This document shows positions 47,293 to 56,541 of a DNA stretch of 61,017 nucleotides, one piece after another. Under the pieces are notes generated by a model that was given only the letters and a program-made list of their open reading frames with translations, ran no database searches and was not told where the DNA came from. The translations under genes were made by a program, and so were the position numbers. The stretch lies in contig SVER01000020.1 of assembly GCA_015057315.1 (NCBI GenBank), positions 1-61,017 on the forward strand, given 5' to 3'. Position 1 is the first letter of the stretch, and each line of letters starts with the position of its first letter. The stretch comes from Pseudobutyrivibrio ruminis (GTDB lineage Bacteria; Bacillota; Clostridia; Lachnospirales; Lachnospiraceae).

Positions 47293-48306
47293 TTATAATA
47301 CATTTTCTGGAATAGGCATACCAAAATGTTCGTAAGCTTCTTTTGTGGCAACCCTTCCCTTTGGAGTTCTGATAATAAGCCCATGCTGAAGCAAATATGG
47401 CTCATATACATCCTCAATAGTACCGGAATCCTCTCCTACTGTAGCAGCCAAATTATCAAGACCTACAGGACCCCCTCCAAAACGTTCGATAATAGCAAGC
47501 AATATGTTTCTATCATTATTATCAAGACCAAGTGTGTCTACCTCTAAAGAATCAAGTGTTGCAGCAGCAACTTCCTTTGAGATTCTTCCATCATATCTTA
47601 CCTCAGCGTAATCCCGAACACGCTTGAGGTATCTGTTGGCAAGACGTGGTGTTCCTCTGGACCTAAGAGCAATCTGGTAAGCCCCCTCATAATCAATAGG
47701 CGCATTTAGCTTTGCAGCAGAAGCTGTAACTATTGTAGATAGCTCCTCTGGAGTGTAATAATCCATGTGGCCAATGATTCCGAATCTATCTCTTAGTGGA
47801 GCTGATAAAAGTCCTGGGCGTGTTGTTGCACCGATAAGTGTAAATCTAGGTAGCTTAGTGTGTATGGAGCGAGCTGTAGTGTCCTTGCCCATTACAATAT
47901 CAACAGCAAAATCTTCCATTGCTGAATAAAGAGTTTCCTCTACAGGCTTAGAAAGACGATGGATTTCATCAATAAATAGAATATCTCCGTCCTTAAGAGT
48001 CATAAGAACAGCTACAATCTCACCTGGGATGGTGATAGCCGGGCCTGATGTAACCTTTATGTTAGAGCCCATCTCCCCTGCCACAATGCCGGCAAGAGTA
48101 GTCTTACCAAGACCTGGTGGGCCATATAAAAGCACATGGTCTAAAGCATCTCCTCTGTTTTTAGCTGCCTCAATATAGATTTTCATATTCTCCTTGACCT
48201 TATTCTGACCAATATACCCATCAAAAGATTTAGGCCTAAGAGCATTATCATTTACAAGATCTTCATGACTTGCAATTGTTGATGTTATCTGTTTGTTAGT
48301 AAGCAT
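47293..48306 (-). CDS. ruvB: Holliday junction helicase subunit RuvB
   Basis: RuvB is the hexameric motor that drives branch migration. The 337-residue protein has [19 protein letters not shown] (Walker A), [24 protein letters not shown] and the winged C-terminal domain. It follows ruvA by 16 bases. No ruvC is present in the window. Confidence 0.98.
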   Translation of the reverse strand: MLTNKQITSTIASHEDLVNDNALRPKSFDGYIGQNKVKENMKIYIEAAKNRGDALDHVLLYGPPGLGKTTLAGIVAGEMGSNIKVTSGPAITIPGEIVAVLMTLKDGDILFIDEIHRLSKPVEETLYSAMEDFAVDIVMGKDTTARSIHTKLPRFTLIGATTRPGLLSAPLRDRFGIIGHMDYYTPEELSTIVTASAAKLNAPIDYEGAYQIALRSRGTPRLANRYLKRVRDYAEVRYDGRISKEVAAATLDSLEVDTLGLDNNDRNILLAIIERFGGGPVGLDNLAATVGEDSGTIEDVYEPYLLQHGLIIRTPKGRVATKEAYEHFGMPIPENVL

Positions 48307-48322
48307 TTTTCAACCCGCCTAT

Positions 48323-48937
48323 TTATAAGAATGACATCTGCTTCAATGTATCGGAAAGCAACTGTTCTGTAGTTGTAGAATCTGTAATTGTCATTTTATC
48401 AAGTGCCCTGGCAGCATTGCTTGCAGAATATCCTAAAGCAACTAAAGCCTCCAGAACCTCTTCCTTAACCGTATTAGAAGCTGCAGGCTTAGCACCTGAT
48501 AAATCAGATGTAATCTTGGCCTCAAAGGCACCAATAATATCTACCTTATCCTTAAGATCTATAATGACTCTCTCTGCTGTTTTCTTACCTACACCAGGTG
48601 CAGCAGCAAAGGCCTTGGCATCACCACCTGCAATAGCAAACTGAATATCAGAAACAGTCATAGAGCTAAGTATTGCAAGTGCTCCCTTTGGGCCGATTCC
48701 ACTAACTGAAAGAAGAAGCTCAAACATCTTAAGCTCCTCCTTATCATAAAATCCATATAAAGTAAGAGAATCCTCTTTAGGAATAAGCTTAGTGTTAAGT
48801 TTAACCTCTGAACCAATGTTAGGTAACATTCTGATTGTGTTCATGGATGAACTGACACTGTAGCCTATCCCATTATTCTCTACAACAACAATATTTTCAT
48901 CAATATCTGCAAGTGTTCCTCTAATATATGCAAACAT
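48323..48937 (-). CDS. ruvA: Holliday junction protein RuvA
   Basis: RuvA tetramers hold the four-way junction for RuvB. The 204-residue protein starts MFAYIRGTLADI and contains two helix-hairpin-helix motifs (LLSVSGIGPKGALAIL and APGVGKKTAERVIIDLKDK), with the flexible linker and C-terminal RuvB-binding domain. Confidence 0.97.
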   Translation of the reverse strand: MFAYIRGTLADIDENIVVVENNGIGYSVSSSMNTIRMLPNIGSEVKLNTKLIPKEDSLTLYGFYDKEELKMFELLLSVSGIGPKGALAILSSMTVSDIQFAIAGGDAKAFAAAPGVGKKTAERVIIDLKDKVDIIGAFEAKITSDLSGAKPAASNTVKEEVLEALVALGYSASNAARALDKMTITDSTTTEQLLSDTLKQMSFL

Positions 48938-48959
48938 TGGATATTCCCCCTTGTGATTT

Positions 48960-50390
48960 TTAGGCTAGCTCTCCTATAAAGTAGAACCCTTTACAACAGT
49001 TTAACCTAACCTTAACAATTTTTCCAATCATAGATTCATCTCCAGGGAAATGAACTGTAACATTATTAGCAAGCTTGCCAGAAACAAGTGAAGAATCCTG
49101 CTCATTTACTTCTTCAACTAACACTTCCTGTGTTGTACCTTCTAATGCCTTAACCTTTTCGTGACCGTGCTTTTGAACAAGGGCAAGCAGTCTATCGAAT
49201 CTATCCTTAACTACATCCTCTGGCACCTGATTATCCATAGATGCAGCAGGTGTACCTGTACGCTTAGAATAAATAAATGTAAAGGCGCTATCGTAGTGTA
49301 CCTTATCTACAACATCCATTGTCTCAAGGAAATCCTCTTCTGTCTCACCTGGGAAGCCTACAATAATATCTGTTGTAATGGCAACATCCGGAATACGTGC
49401 TCTAAGCTTTTCTACAAGCTCAAGATAATGCTCCTTAGTGTAGCGTCTGTTCATCTTCTTAAGGATTTCTGAGCTACCTGATTGAAGTGGTAAATGCATG
49501 TGATGGCATACCTTAGGAAGCGTAGCCATTGCTTCAATCAAATCATCAGATAAATCCTTAGGATGAGGTGTCATAAAGCGGATACGCTTAAGTCCTTCAA
49601 TATCGTTAACCATTCGAAGTAAATCTGCAAAGGTAACCTTTTCATCAAGGCCTACGCCGTAGGAATTAACATTCTGACCAAGAAGCATAATCTCTACAAC
49701 GCCATCAGCAACTAAAGCTTTAATCTCGTTTATAATATCCTCAGGCTTTCTAGAGCGCTCCCTACCTCTTACATAAGGAACGATGCAATATGTACAGAAA
49801 TTGTTACATCCAAAGCTAATGTTTACACCGGACTTGAATGGGTACTTACGAGAGATTGGAAGATTCTCTACAATCTTATCTGTATCCTTCCAGATATCAA
49901 TAATCATGCCCTTCTTGTTAAGAAGTGCTGTTGTAAATAATTCTGCAAACTTGTAAAGATTATGAGTACCAAAAATCAAATCAACAAATTTATAGTTTGA
50001 CTGTAGATGTTCAATAACAGTAGGCTCCTGCATCATACATCCGCAAAGGCCAATCATCATATCTTTATTCTTTTTCTTATATCCATGAAGTATACCAAGG
50101 TGTCCATATACCTTATTATTGGCGTTTTCTCTGACTGTGCAGGTATTGTAGATTACAAAATCTGCGTTTTCATCTGTAGTCTCAACATATCCAATTTCCT
50201 TAAGGACTCCAAGTAGCTTTTCAGAATCCCTGGCATTCATCTGACAACCAAAGGTGGTAACACAGCATGTAAGCTTTCTTCCAAGCTCCTGCTCCTTCTT
50301 TTCGATAATCTTTTTTGCCTCAGCAATAAAATAATACTGACGCTCTGGCTCCTGAGTTGGAGCATTGTTTAATAAATCTGTAATACTCAT
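48960..50390 (-). CDS. miaB: tRNA methylthiotransferase MiaB
   Basis: MiaB adds a methylthio group to isopentenyl-adenosine 37 in tRNA. The 476-residue protein has TTFGCQMNARDSEK, GCMMQEP, the radical SAM motif CNNFCTYCIVPYVRGRERSR and a C-terminal TRAM domain. It follows proA by 17 bases. Confidence 0.97.
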   Translation of the reverse strand: MSITDLLNNAPTQEPERQYYFIAEAKKIIEKKEQELGRKLTCCVTTFGCQMNARDSEKLLGVLKEIGYVETTDENADFVIYNTCTVRENANNKVYGHLGILHGYKKKNKDMMIGLCGCMMQEPTVIEHLQSNYKFVDLIFGTHNLYKFAELFTTALLNKKGMIIDIWKDTDKIVENLPISRKYPFKSGVNISFGCNNFCTYCIVPYVRGRERSRKPEDIINEIKALVADGVVEIMLLGQNVNSYGVGLDEKVTFADLLRMVNDIEGLKRIRFMTPHPKDLSDDLIEAMATLPKVCHHMHLPLQSGSSEILKKMNRRYTKEHYLELVEKLRARIPDVAITTDIIVGFPGETEEDFLETMDVVDKVHYDSAFTFIYSKRTGTPAASMDNQVPEDVVKDRFDRLLALVQKHGHEKVKALEGTTQEVLVEEVNEQDSSLVSGKLANNVTVHFPGDESMIGKIVKVRLNCCKGFYFIGELA

Positions 50391-50407
50391 TTTAATTCCT
50401 TTATTAA

Positions 50408-51652
50408 TTATTTTCTAACCTGTCCATTACCATGAATGGTGTATTTGTAGCTTGTTAATGCAAGCAGCCCCATTGGTCCTCTTGCATGAAGCTTTTGGGT
50501 GCTGATTCCAATCTCTGCACCGAAGCCAAATTCAAATCCATCTGTAAAACGTGTAGATGCATTTACATAAACGCAAGAAGCATCGATTCCATCTAAGAAT
50601 TTATTTGCATTCTCTTCAATATTAGTAATGATAGACTCTGAATGACCTGTGTTATATTTATTAATGTGAGCAATAGCTTCTTCTACACTTTCTACAGTCT
50701 TAACAGAGATAATGTAATCAAGATATTCCTTACCAAAATCCTCTTCTGTTGCAGCCTCAGAGCCTTCTAAGAACTCTCTTGACTTTTCATCTGCAAATAT
50801 CTTAACGCCATGTTCCTTAAGCTTAGTGTTAAGAGCTGGAAGCAGCTTTGCAGCAATATCCTTATGAATAACAAGTGACTCACAGGCATTACATACACCA
50901 ATTCTTTGTGTCTTGGCATTTTCAATAATAGATATAGCCATATCTATATCTGCATCACTATCTACATATATATGACAATTGCCTGAGCCTGTTTCAATAA
51001 CAGGAACAGATGCATTTTCTACAACTGATTTAATAAGACCAGCGCCACCTCTAGGAATAAGAACATCCACATATCCATTCATTCTCATAAGCTGGTTAGT
51101 AGATTCTCTGGTGGTATCTTCAATAAGAGTGATTGCATCCACTGGAAGATTTTCTTTAGCCAAGGTTTCTCTAATAACCTTTACAATGGCTTTGTTAGAT
51201 TCAAGAGCATCACTTCCACCCTTGAGAACTATCGCGTTACCGGTCTTAAAGCAAAGCCCAAATACATCTGCTGTAACATTTGGTCTGGCTTCGTAAATAA
51301 CGCCAACAACACCGATTGGAACTAGGCGTTTAGCAATCTTAAGGCCATTAGGACGAGTCCACTGTTCAGTAATCTTGCCTATTGGGTCCTCTAAGGAAAC
51401 AACCTGGCGAAGCCCCTCGGCCATGCCCTCAATTCTTCCTTCATCAAGCTTTAATCTATCAAGAAGTCCTAAAGATAAGCCTTTGTCTTTGCCCTTTTCC
51501 ATATCAATTGCATTTGCAGCAATAATATCCTTACTATTTGAAACAAGAGCATCAGCCACAGCAAGTATGGCTTTGTTTTTTACATCTGTGGGAAGTAAAG
51601 CTACCTGATACTTTGCTTCCTTAGCCTTTGTTAGCAGTTCCATTAATGTCAT
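50408..51652 (-). CDS. proA: Gamma-glutamyl phosphate reductase
   Basis: ProA reduces glutamyl phosphate to glutamate semialdehyde, the second step of proline synthesis. The 414-residue protein has [37 protein letters not shown] with the catalytic cysteine, and [16 protein letters not shown]. The first ATG overlaps the MTHFS stop (ATGA), with GGAGA six bases before. proB is three genes upstream. Confidence 0.98.
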   Translation of the reverse strand: MTLMELLTKAKEAKYQVALLPTDVKNKAILAVADALVSNSKDIIAANAIDMEKGKDKGLSLGLLDRLKLDEGRIEGMAEGLRQVVSLEDPIGKITEQWTRPNGLKIAKRLVPIGVVGVIYEARPNVTADVFGLCFKTGNAIVLKGGSDALESNKAIVKVIRETLAKENLPVDAITLIEDTTRESTNQLMRMNGYVDVLIPRGGAGLIKSVVENASVPVIETGSGNCHIYVDSDADIDMAISIIENAKTQRIGVCNACESLVIHKDIAAKLLPALNTKLKEHGVKIFADEKSREFLEGSEAATEEDFGKEYLDYIISVKTVESVEEAIAHINKYNTGHSESIITNIEENANKFLDGIDASCVYVNASTRFTDGFEFGFGAEIGISTQKLHARGPMGLLALTSYKYTIHGNGQVRK

Positions 51653-52254
51653 AGCCTATCTCCTTTCAAAACTTCATCTTCAGTAACAATAATATTCATT
51701 TTAACATCATGCTCACAGGTTGGAATAGAAGTCCTTAGCTGATTACTAAAGCACATTGCTATTTTAACAAGATTTTTATCCTCTAAAAACCTGTCATAAA
51801 AACCAGCACCATAGCCTATTCTATTAAAAGCTCTATCAAATACCAAACCTGGAGTGATGCAAATAATCTTATTAGATTGATTTAGTATGATATTTTGGTA
51901 ATCAAAAATTCCCAAATCACACCTCGGCTCCATGATATCATAGGCGCCCTTTACAAAATCACTTCGTAAATGCGATATTTTATAAAAATGTAACTTATGA
52001 TTTTTTACATCTGAAACAGGGAAATACAATGTCTTTCCCTTGTTTAAGAGATTCTCATAAAGAGGTAACAAATCAACTTCTGAACCAAATGGATAATAAC
52101 ATAAAAAAATATTAGCTCCTTTAAAATCAGATTCTAAAAGAGCCAAAGTATTCTTTACAATGTCTGCGGATTTAATCTTATGCTCCATGTCAGACATATC
52201 ATTTCTAAGCTTTTTATGAATATTCCTTAAATCTTTACTTTGATTTACTTCCAT
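51649..52254 (-). CDS. 5-formyltetrahydrofolate cyclo-ligase
   Basis: This enzyme returns 5-formyl-THF to the folate pool using ATP. The 201-residue protein has the family features [20 protein letters not shown] and [20 protein letters not shown]. It lies inside the proline operon. Its start overlaps the DUF896 gene by 20 bases; I use the ATG at 52254, but an in-frame TTG at 52266 is possible. Confidence 0.9.
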   Translation of the reverse strand: MEVNQSKDLRNIHKKLRNDMSDMEHKIKSADIVKNTLALLESDFKGANIFLCYYPFGSEVDLLPLYENLLNKGKTLYFPVSDVKNHKLHFYKISHLRSDFVKGAYDIMEPRCDLGIFDYQNIILNQSNKIICITPGLVFDRAFNRIGYGAGFYDRFLEDKNLVKIAMCFSNQLRTSIPTCEHDVKMNIIVTEDEVLKGDRL

Positions 52255-52456
52255 ACTTTTCGCCAAGATTTTCTATATTACCATTTTCATCTACAAGGTC
52301 TATATTATTAAGCTGAGCCCTAATATTGCCCCTAATAGCTGCAATATAAGCTTTTCTAAGCTTAGCCTGCTCTTCCTTTTCTGCCTTAGTAAGACCTTCT
52401 GCTTTACTTTTATGATAAAGCTCATTAATTCTTGCAATATCTTTTTCTGTAATCAT
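52235..52456 (-). CDS. DUF896-family small protein
   Basis: A 73-residue protein with the DUF896 core: IARINELYHKSKAEGLTKAEKEEQAKLRKAYI. The Bacillus homologue YnzC lies in the SOS yneA operon; here it is in the proB operon instead. Function unknown. Confidence 0.93.
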   Translation of the reverse strand: MITEKDIARINELYHKSKAEGLTKAEKEEQAKLRKAYIAAIRGNIRAQLNNIDLVDENGNIENLGEKYGSKSK

Positions 52457-52458
52457 GA

Positions 52459-53292
52459 TTAATCCTCTAACAAATCTAACACTCGAACATCATCTCTTTT
52501 ATTCGCAACAAAGAGTGTGCCCTTATCTTTATTTTCAAAAATACGATGGATATTACCGATATGCTTACCATTAGTAATAACCATATCTGCACCAGAGTAT
52601 GTAGCAATCTGAGCAGCGCGAAGCTTAGCTGTCATGCCGCCTGTACCTACATTTGAAGTGCTTTCACCACTGGCCATATCTGCCACTGCATCAATATCTG
52701 AAACAACAGGTACAAACTCAGCATCAGGATTAACACTAGGGTCATCAGTATAAAGCCCATCAATATCTGAAAGAAGCACCAAGGCATCTGCCTTTACAAG
52801 TGCTGCAACAATTGCAGACAGGGAATCATTATCGCCAAACTGAATCTCATGGGTGGCTACAGTATCATTCTCATTAACAACAGGAATAACCCCAAGATTA
52901 AAAAGCTCCTCAAAAGTATTCCTAGCATTCTCTCTAGATTCAGGGTCAGTCATCGTCTTCTTAGTCATAAGAATCTGCCCTGCCTTTTGATTATACTCAG
53001 AAAACAGCTTCTGATAAACCGACATCAAAAAAGCCTGCCCAATAGAAGCACACGCCTGCTTAGTTGCCAAATCCGTAGGCCTTTCCTTAAGCCCTATTGC
53101 GTATCTACCCACAGCAATAGCACCAGAAGAAACCAGGCACACATCCTTTCCCTGCGCCCTAAGGTCGCACAGCTGCCTTACAAGCCTCTCCAACTTAGTA
53201 TAATCAATATTTCCAGTGGCCTCATGAGTAATAGTCGACGAACCCACCTTTATTATCACACGCTTCTTTTCTGTAAAATCTACTCCGTACAT
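52459..53292 (-). CDS. proB: Glutamate 5-kinase
   Basis: ProB phosphorylates glutamate, the committed step of proline synthesis. The 277-residue protein has VIIKVGSSTI, SSGAIAVG, VVNENDTVATHEIQFGDND and VGTGGMTAKLRAA. It lacks the C-terminal PUA domain, as in several Firmicutes. CGGAGA precedes the ATG. It starts the proB-DUF896-MTHFS-proA-miaB-ruvAB operon. Confidence 0.97.
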   Translation of the reverse strand: MYGVDFTEKKRVIIKVGSSTITHEATGNIDYTKLERLVRQLCDLRAQGKDVCLVSSGAIAVGRYAIGLKERPTDLATKQACASIGQAFLMSVYQKLFSEYNQKAGQILMTKKTMTDPESRENARNTFEELFNLGVIPVVNENDTVATHEIQFGDNDSLSAIVAALVKADALVLLSDIDGLYTDDPSVNPDAEFVPVVSDIDAVADMASGESTSNVGTGGMTAKLRAAQIATYSGADMVITNGKHIGNIHRIFENKDKGTLFVANKRDDVRVLDLLED

Positions 53293-53318
53293 ATCATTCT
53301 CCGTTCATAATCCGTCTT

Positions 53319-53348
53319 ATAATACCACTACTCCCCCGTATTACGCAA
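53319..53348 (-). promoter_or_regulatory. Candidate promoter of the proB operon
   Basis: TTGCGT (53348-53343) and TATTAT (53324-53319) on the minus strand with an 18-base spacer, about 30 bases upstream of proB. Confidence 0.45.
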
Positions 53349-53354
53349 CCCCAA

Positions 53355-53560
53355 CGTAGCTATCTCGCAGACGGCGGCCTCGCAGTTCATCATGCTCCCG
53401 TAGGCCACCTCTAGCAGTGACGAGACGACCTCCTAGTACTCCGTGCTCCCGCAAGCCATCTCCCATTGGAGCCAAGGGAACCTCCCTAAAGGGTCCCTCC
53501 TTAACTCCATGGGACCCTCTTGCTCGCGCTTGCCAACACTTTGCAGTCGTCTCTGAAAAA
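53355..53560. other. GC-rich non-coding segment with nested inverted repeats (domain II)
   Basis: No convincing gene lies here. An 8-bp pair GAGACGAC (53422-53429) and GTCGTCTC (53546-53553) encloses smaller hairpins: AGGGTCCC/GGGACCCT (53490-53518) and TCCC-TTG/CAAGGGA around GAGC (53461-53479). TGCTCCCGTAGGCC (53393) and TGCTCCCGCAAGCC (53443) form an imperfect direct repeat. The segment is much richer in G and C than its neighbours and lies between the proB promoter and a terminator. Confidence 0.6.
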
Positions 53561-53561
53561 C

Positions 53562-53597
53562 AAAAAGCCCTTAGTGATATGGTAACACTAAAGGCTT
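53562..53597 (-). terminator. Intrinsic terminator downstream of the rnf region
   Basis: On the minus strand AAGCCTTTAGTG pairs with CACTAAGGGCTT (one G-U pair), nine-base loop, then TTTTTG. It would end transcripts that run through rnfB and the folded element. Confidence 0.85.
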
Positions 53598-53606
53598 AAG
53601 TAGTCA

Positions 53607-53812
53607 TCTGCGACAACATAGACTAGGCGAACGCGAGTAGGGAGGCACCATACCGAGCACGGGAGGGACCCACGCCGGCGGGATATGGCGTGCATTTTTT
53701 GAGCAACGCGAAGAAAAATGTATGCCTAGTAAGCGAAGCTTACATTTTCGGGTTCCCGTGCGAAAGTATGGGGGGTGCCCTACGGGAGTACGAAAACCTA
53801 AACTGTCGCAGA
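53607..53812. ncRNA. Long nested palindrome; candidate structured RNA or mobile palindromic repeat (domain I)
   Basis: About 206 bases right after rnfB fold on themselves. Nested pairs are TCTGCGACA (53607-53615) with TGTCGCAGA (53804-53812); GTAG..GGCA-CCATAC (53637-53653) with GTATGG..TGCC-CTAC (53766-53783); GCACGGGA (53657-53664) with TCCCGTGC (53754-53761). Inside, GGCGTGCATTTTT (53687) pairs with 53714-53726, and GTAAGC/GCTTAC closes a three-base loop at 53729-53743. Two pairs in the fourth stem are G-U on the plus strand but A-C on the minus, favouring a plus-strand RNA. It matches no RNA family I recognise. Confidence 0.6.
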
Positions 53813-53817
53813 AGGGA

Positions 53818-54609
53818 TTATAGAATTATCTTACGTGGGCAGGCTTCGGCGCATTTGCCGCAACCGGTGCACTTGTCTTGGTCGATGTGGGCGAAGAATC
53901 CGTCTACGTGGATGGCGTCTGCTTCGCAGACCTTTTCGCATTTGTGGCATCCGATGCAGCCTACCTTGCAGACAGACATTACGTCTTTGCCTTTGTCGTT
54001 GTTGTGGCAACGTACGGCATGTCCAAAGTCGTAAGGGATAAGTTCGATTAGGTGGTTAGGGCAAGCAGCTACGCACTTGCCGCAGGCTTTGCAGGCTTCC
54101 TTGTCTACTAGGGCTACCCCATCTACGATGTGGATGGCATCAAATGGACAAGCCTTTACGCAAGATCCAAAGCCCATGCAGCCATAAGAGCAGGCTTTAG
54201 GACCACCGCCTGGTACAAATGCCATTGCTTTACAATCTTCTACACCGGTGTATTCGTAAAGCTGAGCTGCATTTTCGCAGGTGCCATGGCACATTACAAA
54301 TGCTACCTTGCGAATACTTTCGTCTGCTTCTACACCCATTATTTCGGAAATCTGGGCTGCAACAGGCGCACCACCTACAGGACACTGATTAACAGGTGCT
54401 TCTCCTTTTGCAATAGCAGCTGCAAGGCCAGAACATCCAGCATAGCCACAGCCACCACAGTTATTTCCAGGTAAAACTCCAAGTACAGCCTCTTCCTTTG
54501 GGTCAACCTCAACCTTAAATTTCTCAGCAGAGAAACAAAGGAAAAATCCAATAATACATCCAGTAGCGCCAACAATAACAGCTGCCAGTAAAATTCCTGT
54601 TATACTCAT
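53818..54609 (-). CDS. rnfB: Rnf complex subunit RnfB
   Basis: RnfB takes electrons from ferredoxin into the Rnf pump. The 263-residue protein has one N-terminal membrane helix, the CGGCGYAGC cluster domain, and several ferredoxin-type clusters (CMGFGSCVKACPF, CKACGKCVAACP, CIGCHKCEKVCE, CTGCGKCAEACP). AAGGAGGTG precedes the ATG. It is the last gene of rnfCDGEAB. Confidence 0.97.
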   Translation of the reverse strand: MSITGILLAAVIVGATGCIIGFFLCFSAEKFKVEVDPKEEAVLGVLPGNNCGGCGYAGCSGLAAAIAKGEAPVNQCPVGGAPVAAQISEIMGVEADESIRKVAFVMCHGTCENAAQLYEYTGVEDCKAMAFVPGGGPKACSYGCMGFGSCVKACPFDAIHIVDGVALVDKEACKACGKCVAACPNHLIELIPYDFGHAVRCHNNDKGKDVMSVCKVGCIGCHKCEKVCEADAIHVDGFFAHIDQDKCTGCGKCAEACPRKIIL

Positions 54610-54621
54610 GTGGGCACCTCC

Positions 54622-55206
54622 TTATATTACTCCAGAGAATCCAAGGAAAGCCATAGCCATAAGACCTGCTGTAATAAGCACAATGGCAGAGCCCTTGAAA
54701 GTCTGAGGAATGTCGTTGTATTCAATCTTCTCACGAATGCCAGCCATAATAACGATTGCAATTGTAAAACCAACAGCAACGCCAAATCCATTGATGACTG
54801 ATTCTAAGATATCGTAATTGTTAGTAACATTGTTGATGGCTGTTCCAAGAACTGCACAGTTAGTAGTAATCAGTGGTAGGTAAACACCAAGTGACTGATA
54901 TAGGGATGGAATGCTCTTTTTAAGGAACATTTCTACAAACTGAACTAAAGCGGCAATAACAAGAATGAATACAATAGTCTGCATGTATTCAAAGCCTGTT
55001 GGAGCTAAGATAAATTTGTAGATAATTGATGTTACGAAGGATGCTATGGTAATTACGAATATTACCGCGCCACCCATACCAGCAGCTGTTTCAACTCTCT
55101 TTGAAACTCCAAGGAAAGGACAAAGCCCAAGGAACTGAGAAAGAACAACATTGTTAACGATTGCTGATGCAACAAGTAAAAGTATAAGACCTGTAACGTA
55201 ACTCAT
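54622..55206 (-). CDS. rnfA: Rnf complex subunit RnfA
   Basis: A 194-residue integral membrane subunit with six hydrophobic helices. VNNVVLSQFLGLCPFLGVS and ITTNCAVLG are the conserved half-helices whose cysteines, with those of RnfE, hold a membrane iron-sulfur centre. It overlaps rnfE by one base. Confidence 0.97.
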   Translation of the reverse strand: MSYVTGLILLLVASAIVNNVVLSQFLGLCPFLGVSKRVETAAGMGGAVIFVITIASFVTSIIYKFILAPTGFEYMQTIVFILVIAALVQFVEMFLKKSIPSLYQSLGVYLPLITTNCAVLGTAINNVTNNYDILESVINGFGVAVGFTIAIVIMAGIREKIEYNDIPQTFKGSAIVLITAGLMAMAFLGFSGVI

Positions 55207-55925
55207 TATTTCTCCTCCTTTCCATCCTCTTGATGTACGTAAGATTTACCTGTACATGCTGATGATAATGTGCAACCTGTACAATCTCCTGCCAAGCAGC
55301 CCTGTGCTTTAGGAAGTGGCTTTCCTGCTTTTTCCATTTTGCGTCTAATCACATTCATGATTGCAACTAAAAAACCAAGCACGATAAATGCACCAGGTGC
55401 AAGTCCAAACAAAGTAATATGGAAATTATTAAGTGGAGTGATTGCTATATCAAATATAGAACCATTTCCAAGTATCTCTCTAACGATACCAATAAGTGTC
55501 AAGCCAACTGTAAAGCCAAGTCCCATTCCTATACCATCAAACATAGATGGAATAACAGGATTCTTAGATGCATAGCTTTCTGCACGTCCTAATATAATAC
55601 AGTTTACAACTATAAGAGGAATGTAGATTCCAAGGGATGTATAAAGGGCAGGTAAAAATCCCTGCATCAAAAACTGTACTATTGTAACGAAGGATGCAAC
55701 AACAACGATGAATGCTGGCATTCTTACTCTGTCAGGAATAAGATTACGAAGTGCAGAAATCATCATGTTGGAAAGCACAAGTACCACTGTTGTAGAAAGT
55801 CCCATTCCTATACCATTGATGGCTGATGTGGTAACTGCAAGAGTTGGACACATACCAAGCATAAGTACAAAGGTAGGATTTTCTTTCCAAAGTCCGTTAT
55901 ACAATCTTTCTAAATTCTTATTCAT
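55206..55925 (-). CDS. rnfE: Rnf complex subunit RnfE
   Basis: A 239-residue membrane subunit related to RnfA, with NPTFVLMLGMCPTLAVT and VVNCIILGRAE as the paired cysteine motifs. Unlike the compact family core, it ends in a soluble tail with four cysteines (GCLAGDCTGC...SAC). The ATG at 55925 follows AGGAGGTG by six bases; a GTG nine bases earlier lies inside that site. Confidence 0.95.
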   Translation of the reverse strand: MNKNLERLYNGLWKENPTFVLMLGMCPTLAVTTSAINGIGMGLSTTVVLVLSNMMISALRNLIPDRVRMPAFIVVVASFVTIVQFLMQGFLPALYTSLGIYIPLIVVNCIILGRAESYASKNPVIPSMFDGIGMGLGFTVGLTLIGIVREILGNGSIFDIAITPLNNFHITLFGLAPGAFIVLGFLVAIMNVIRRKMEKAGKPLPKAQGCLAGDCTGCTLSSACTGKSYVHQEDGKEEK

Positions 55926-56541
55926 TTGATGCACCTCCTACCAAAGAATTAAAGTAGGTGACACCAGCATTAACTCCATTTGTAACAGCCTTAGATGTAA
56001 TTGTGGCTGCTGAAATGGCATCAATTTCAGATGAATCGTGGGCACCAGTTTTTGTAACGGTAAAAATCTCAGCATTTCTTGCTACAAACTGAGAAGAGAA
56101 TGTACCTTCTCCCTCATCTCTAGCCTTCATACCAAGACCAGCTGTTTCTGCAATATTTGTAATTGAATAACCGTTTATAACACTATCATTTGTTATTCCA
56201 ACAGAAAATGTAATATTACCGCCATATCCTGCAGATGTGGTAACTGTGATTACATATCCAAGCGGATTACCAGATGCATCAAGTGCCTGCACACAGTTAT
56301 CAATTGTTTCATCAGTGAAGCCTGCATCCTTTACTATCTTCGTAGCAGCTTCCGAATCGAATCCATCTAAATCACTGAATGATGCAGCATCAGCAAAAAC
56401 AGTTTGGTAGGCCTTTTGTAAGGCAGCCTCCTCAGCCTTTGCTATAGGAGCCTTTGTGATTTCGTAAACAAGGCCAAGTGCAAAGCCTGCAATAACGGTA
56501 ATACAAGTAAGGATAAGTGCGTCTTTTACTAATTTATTCAT
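55918..56541 (-). CDS. rnfG: Rnf complex subunit RnfG
   Basis: A 207-residue protein with one N-terminal membrane helix and an extracytoplasmic FMN domain. The flavin is expected on the threonine of the ISAATITS motif (usually SGATxTS). The sequence GLGMKARDEG is also typical. It overlaps rnfD and rnfE by eight bases each. Confidence 0.95.
   Translation of the reverse strand: MNKLVKDALILTCITVIAGFALGLVYEITKAPIAKAEEAALQKAYQTVFADAASFSDLDGFDSEAATKIVKDAGFTDETIDNCVQALDASGNPLGYVITVTTSAGYGGNITFSVGITNDSVINGYSITNIAETAGLGMKARDEGEGTFSSQFVARNAEIFTVTKTGAHDSSEIDAISAATITSKAVTNGVNAGVTYFNSLVGGASNE

Noticed and set aside
53421..53429. Link between the GC-rich region and the IS terminator through shared CGAGACGAC (also 60973-60981)
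   Set aside because: The match is nine bases with no flanking similarity, so chance is likely.
53355..53812. RNase P RNA, tmRNA or SRP RNA
   Set aside because: None of the conserved cores of these RNAs (for example the RNase P P4 strands or the tmRNA tRNA-like end) is present on either strand.
53417..54034. Short plus-strand open frames in the GC-rich region
   Set aside because: They lack ribosome sites, have odd composition and owe their openness to high GC or to lying antisense to rnfB.
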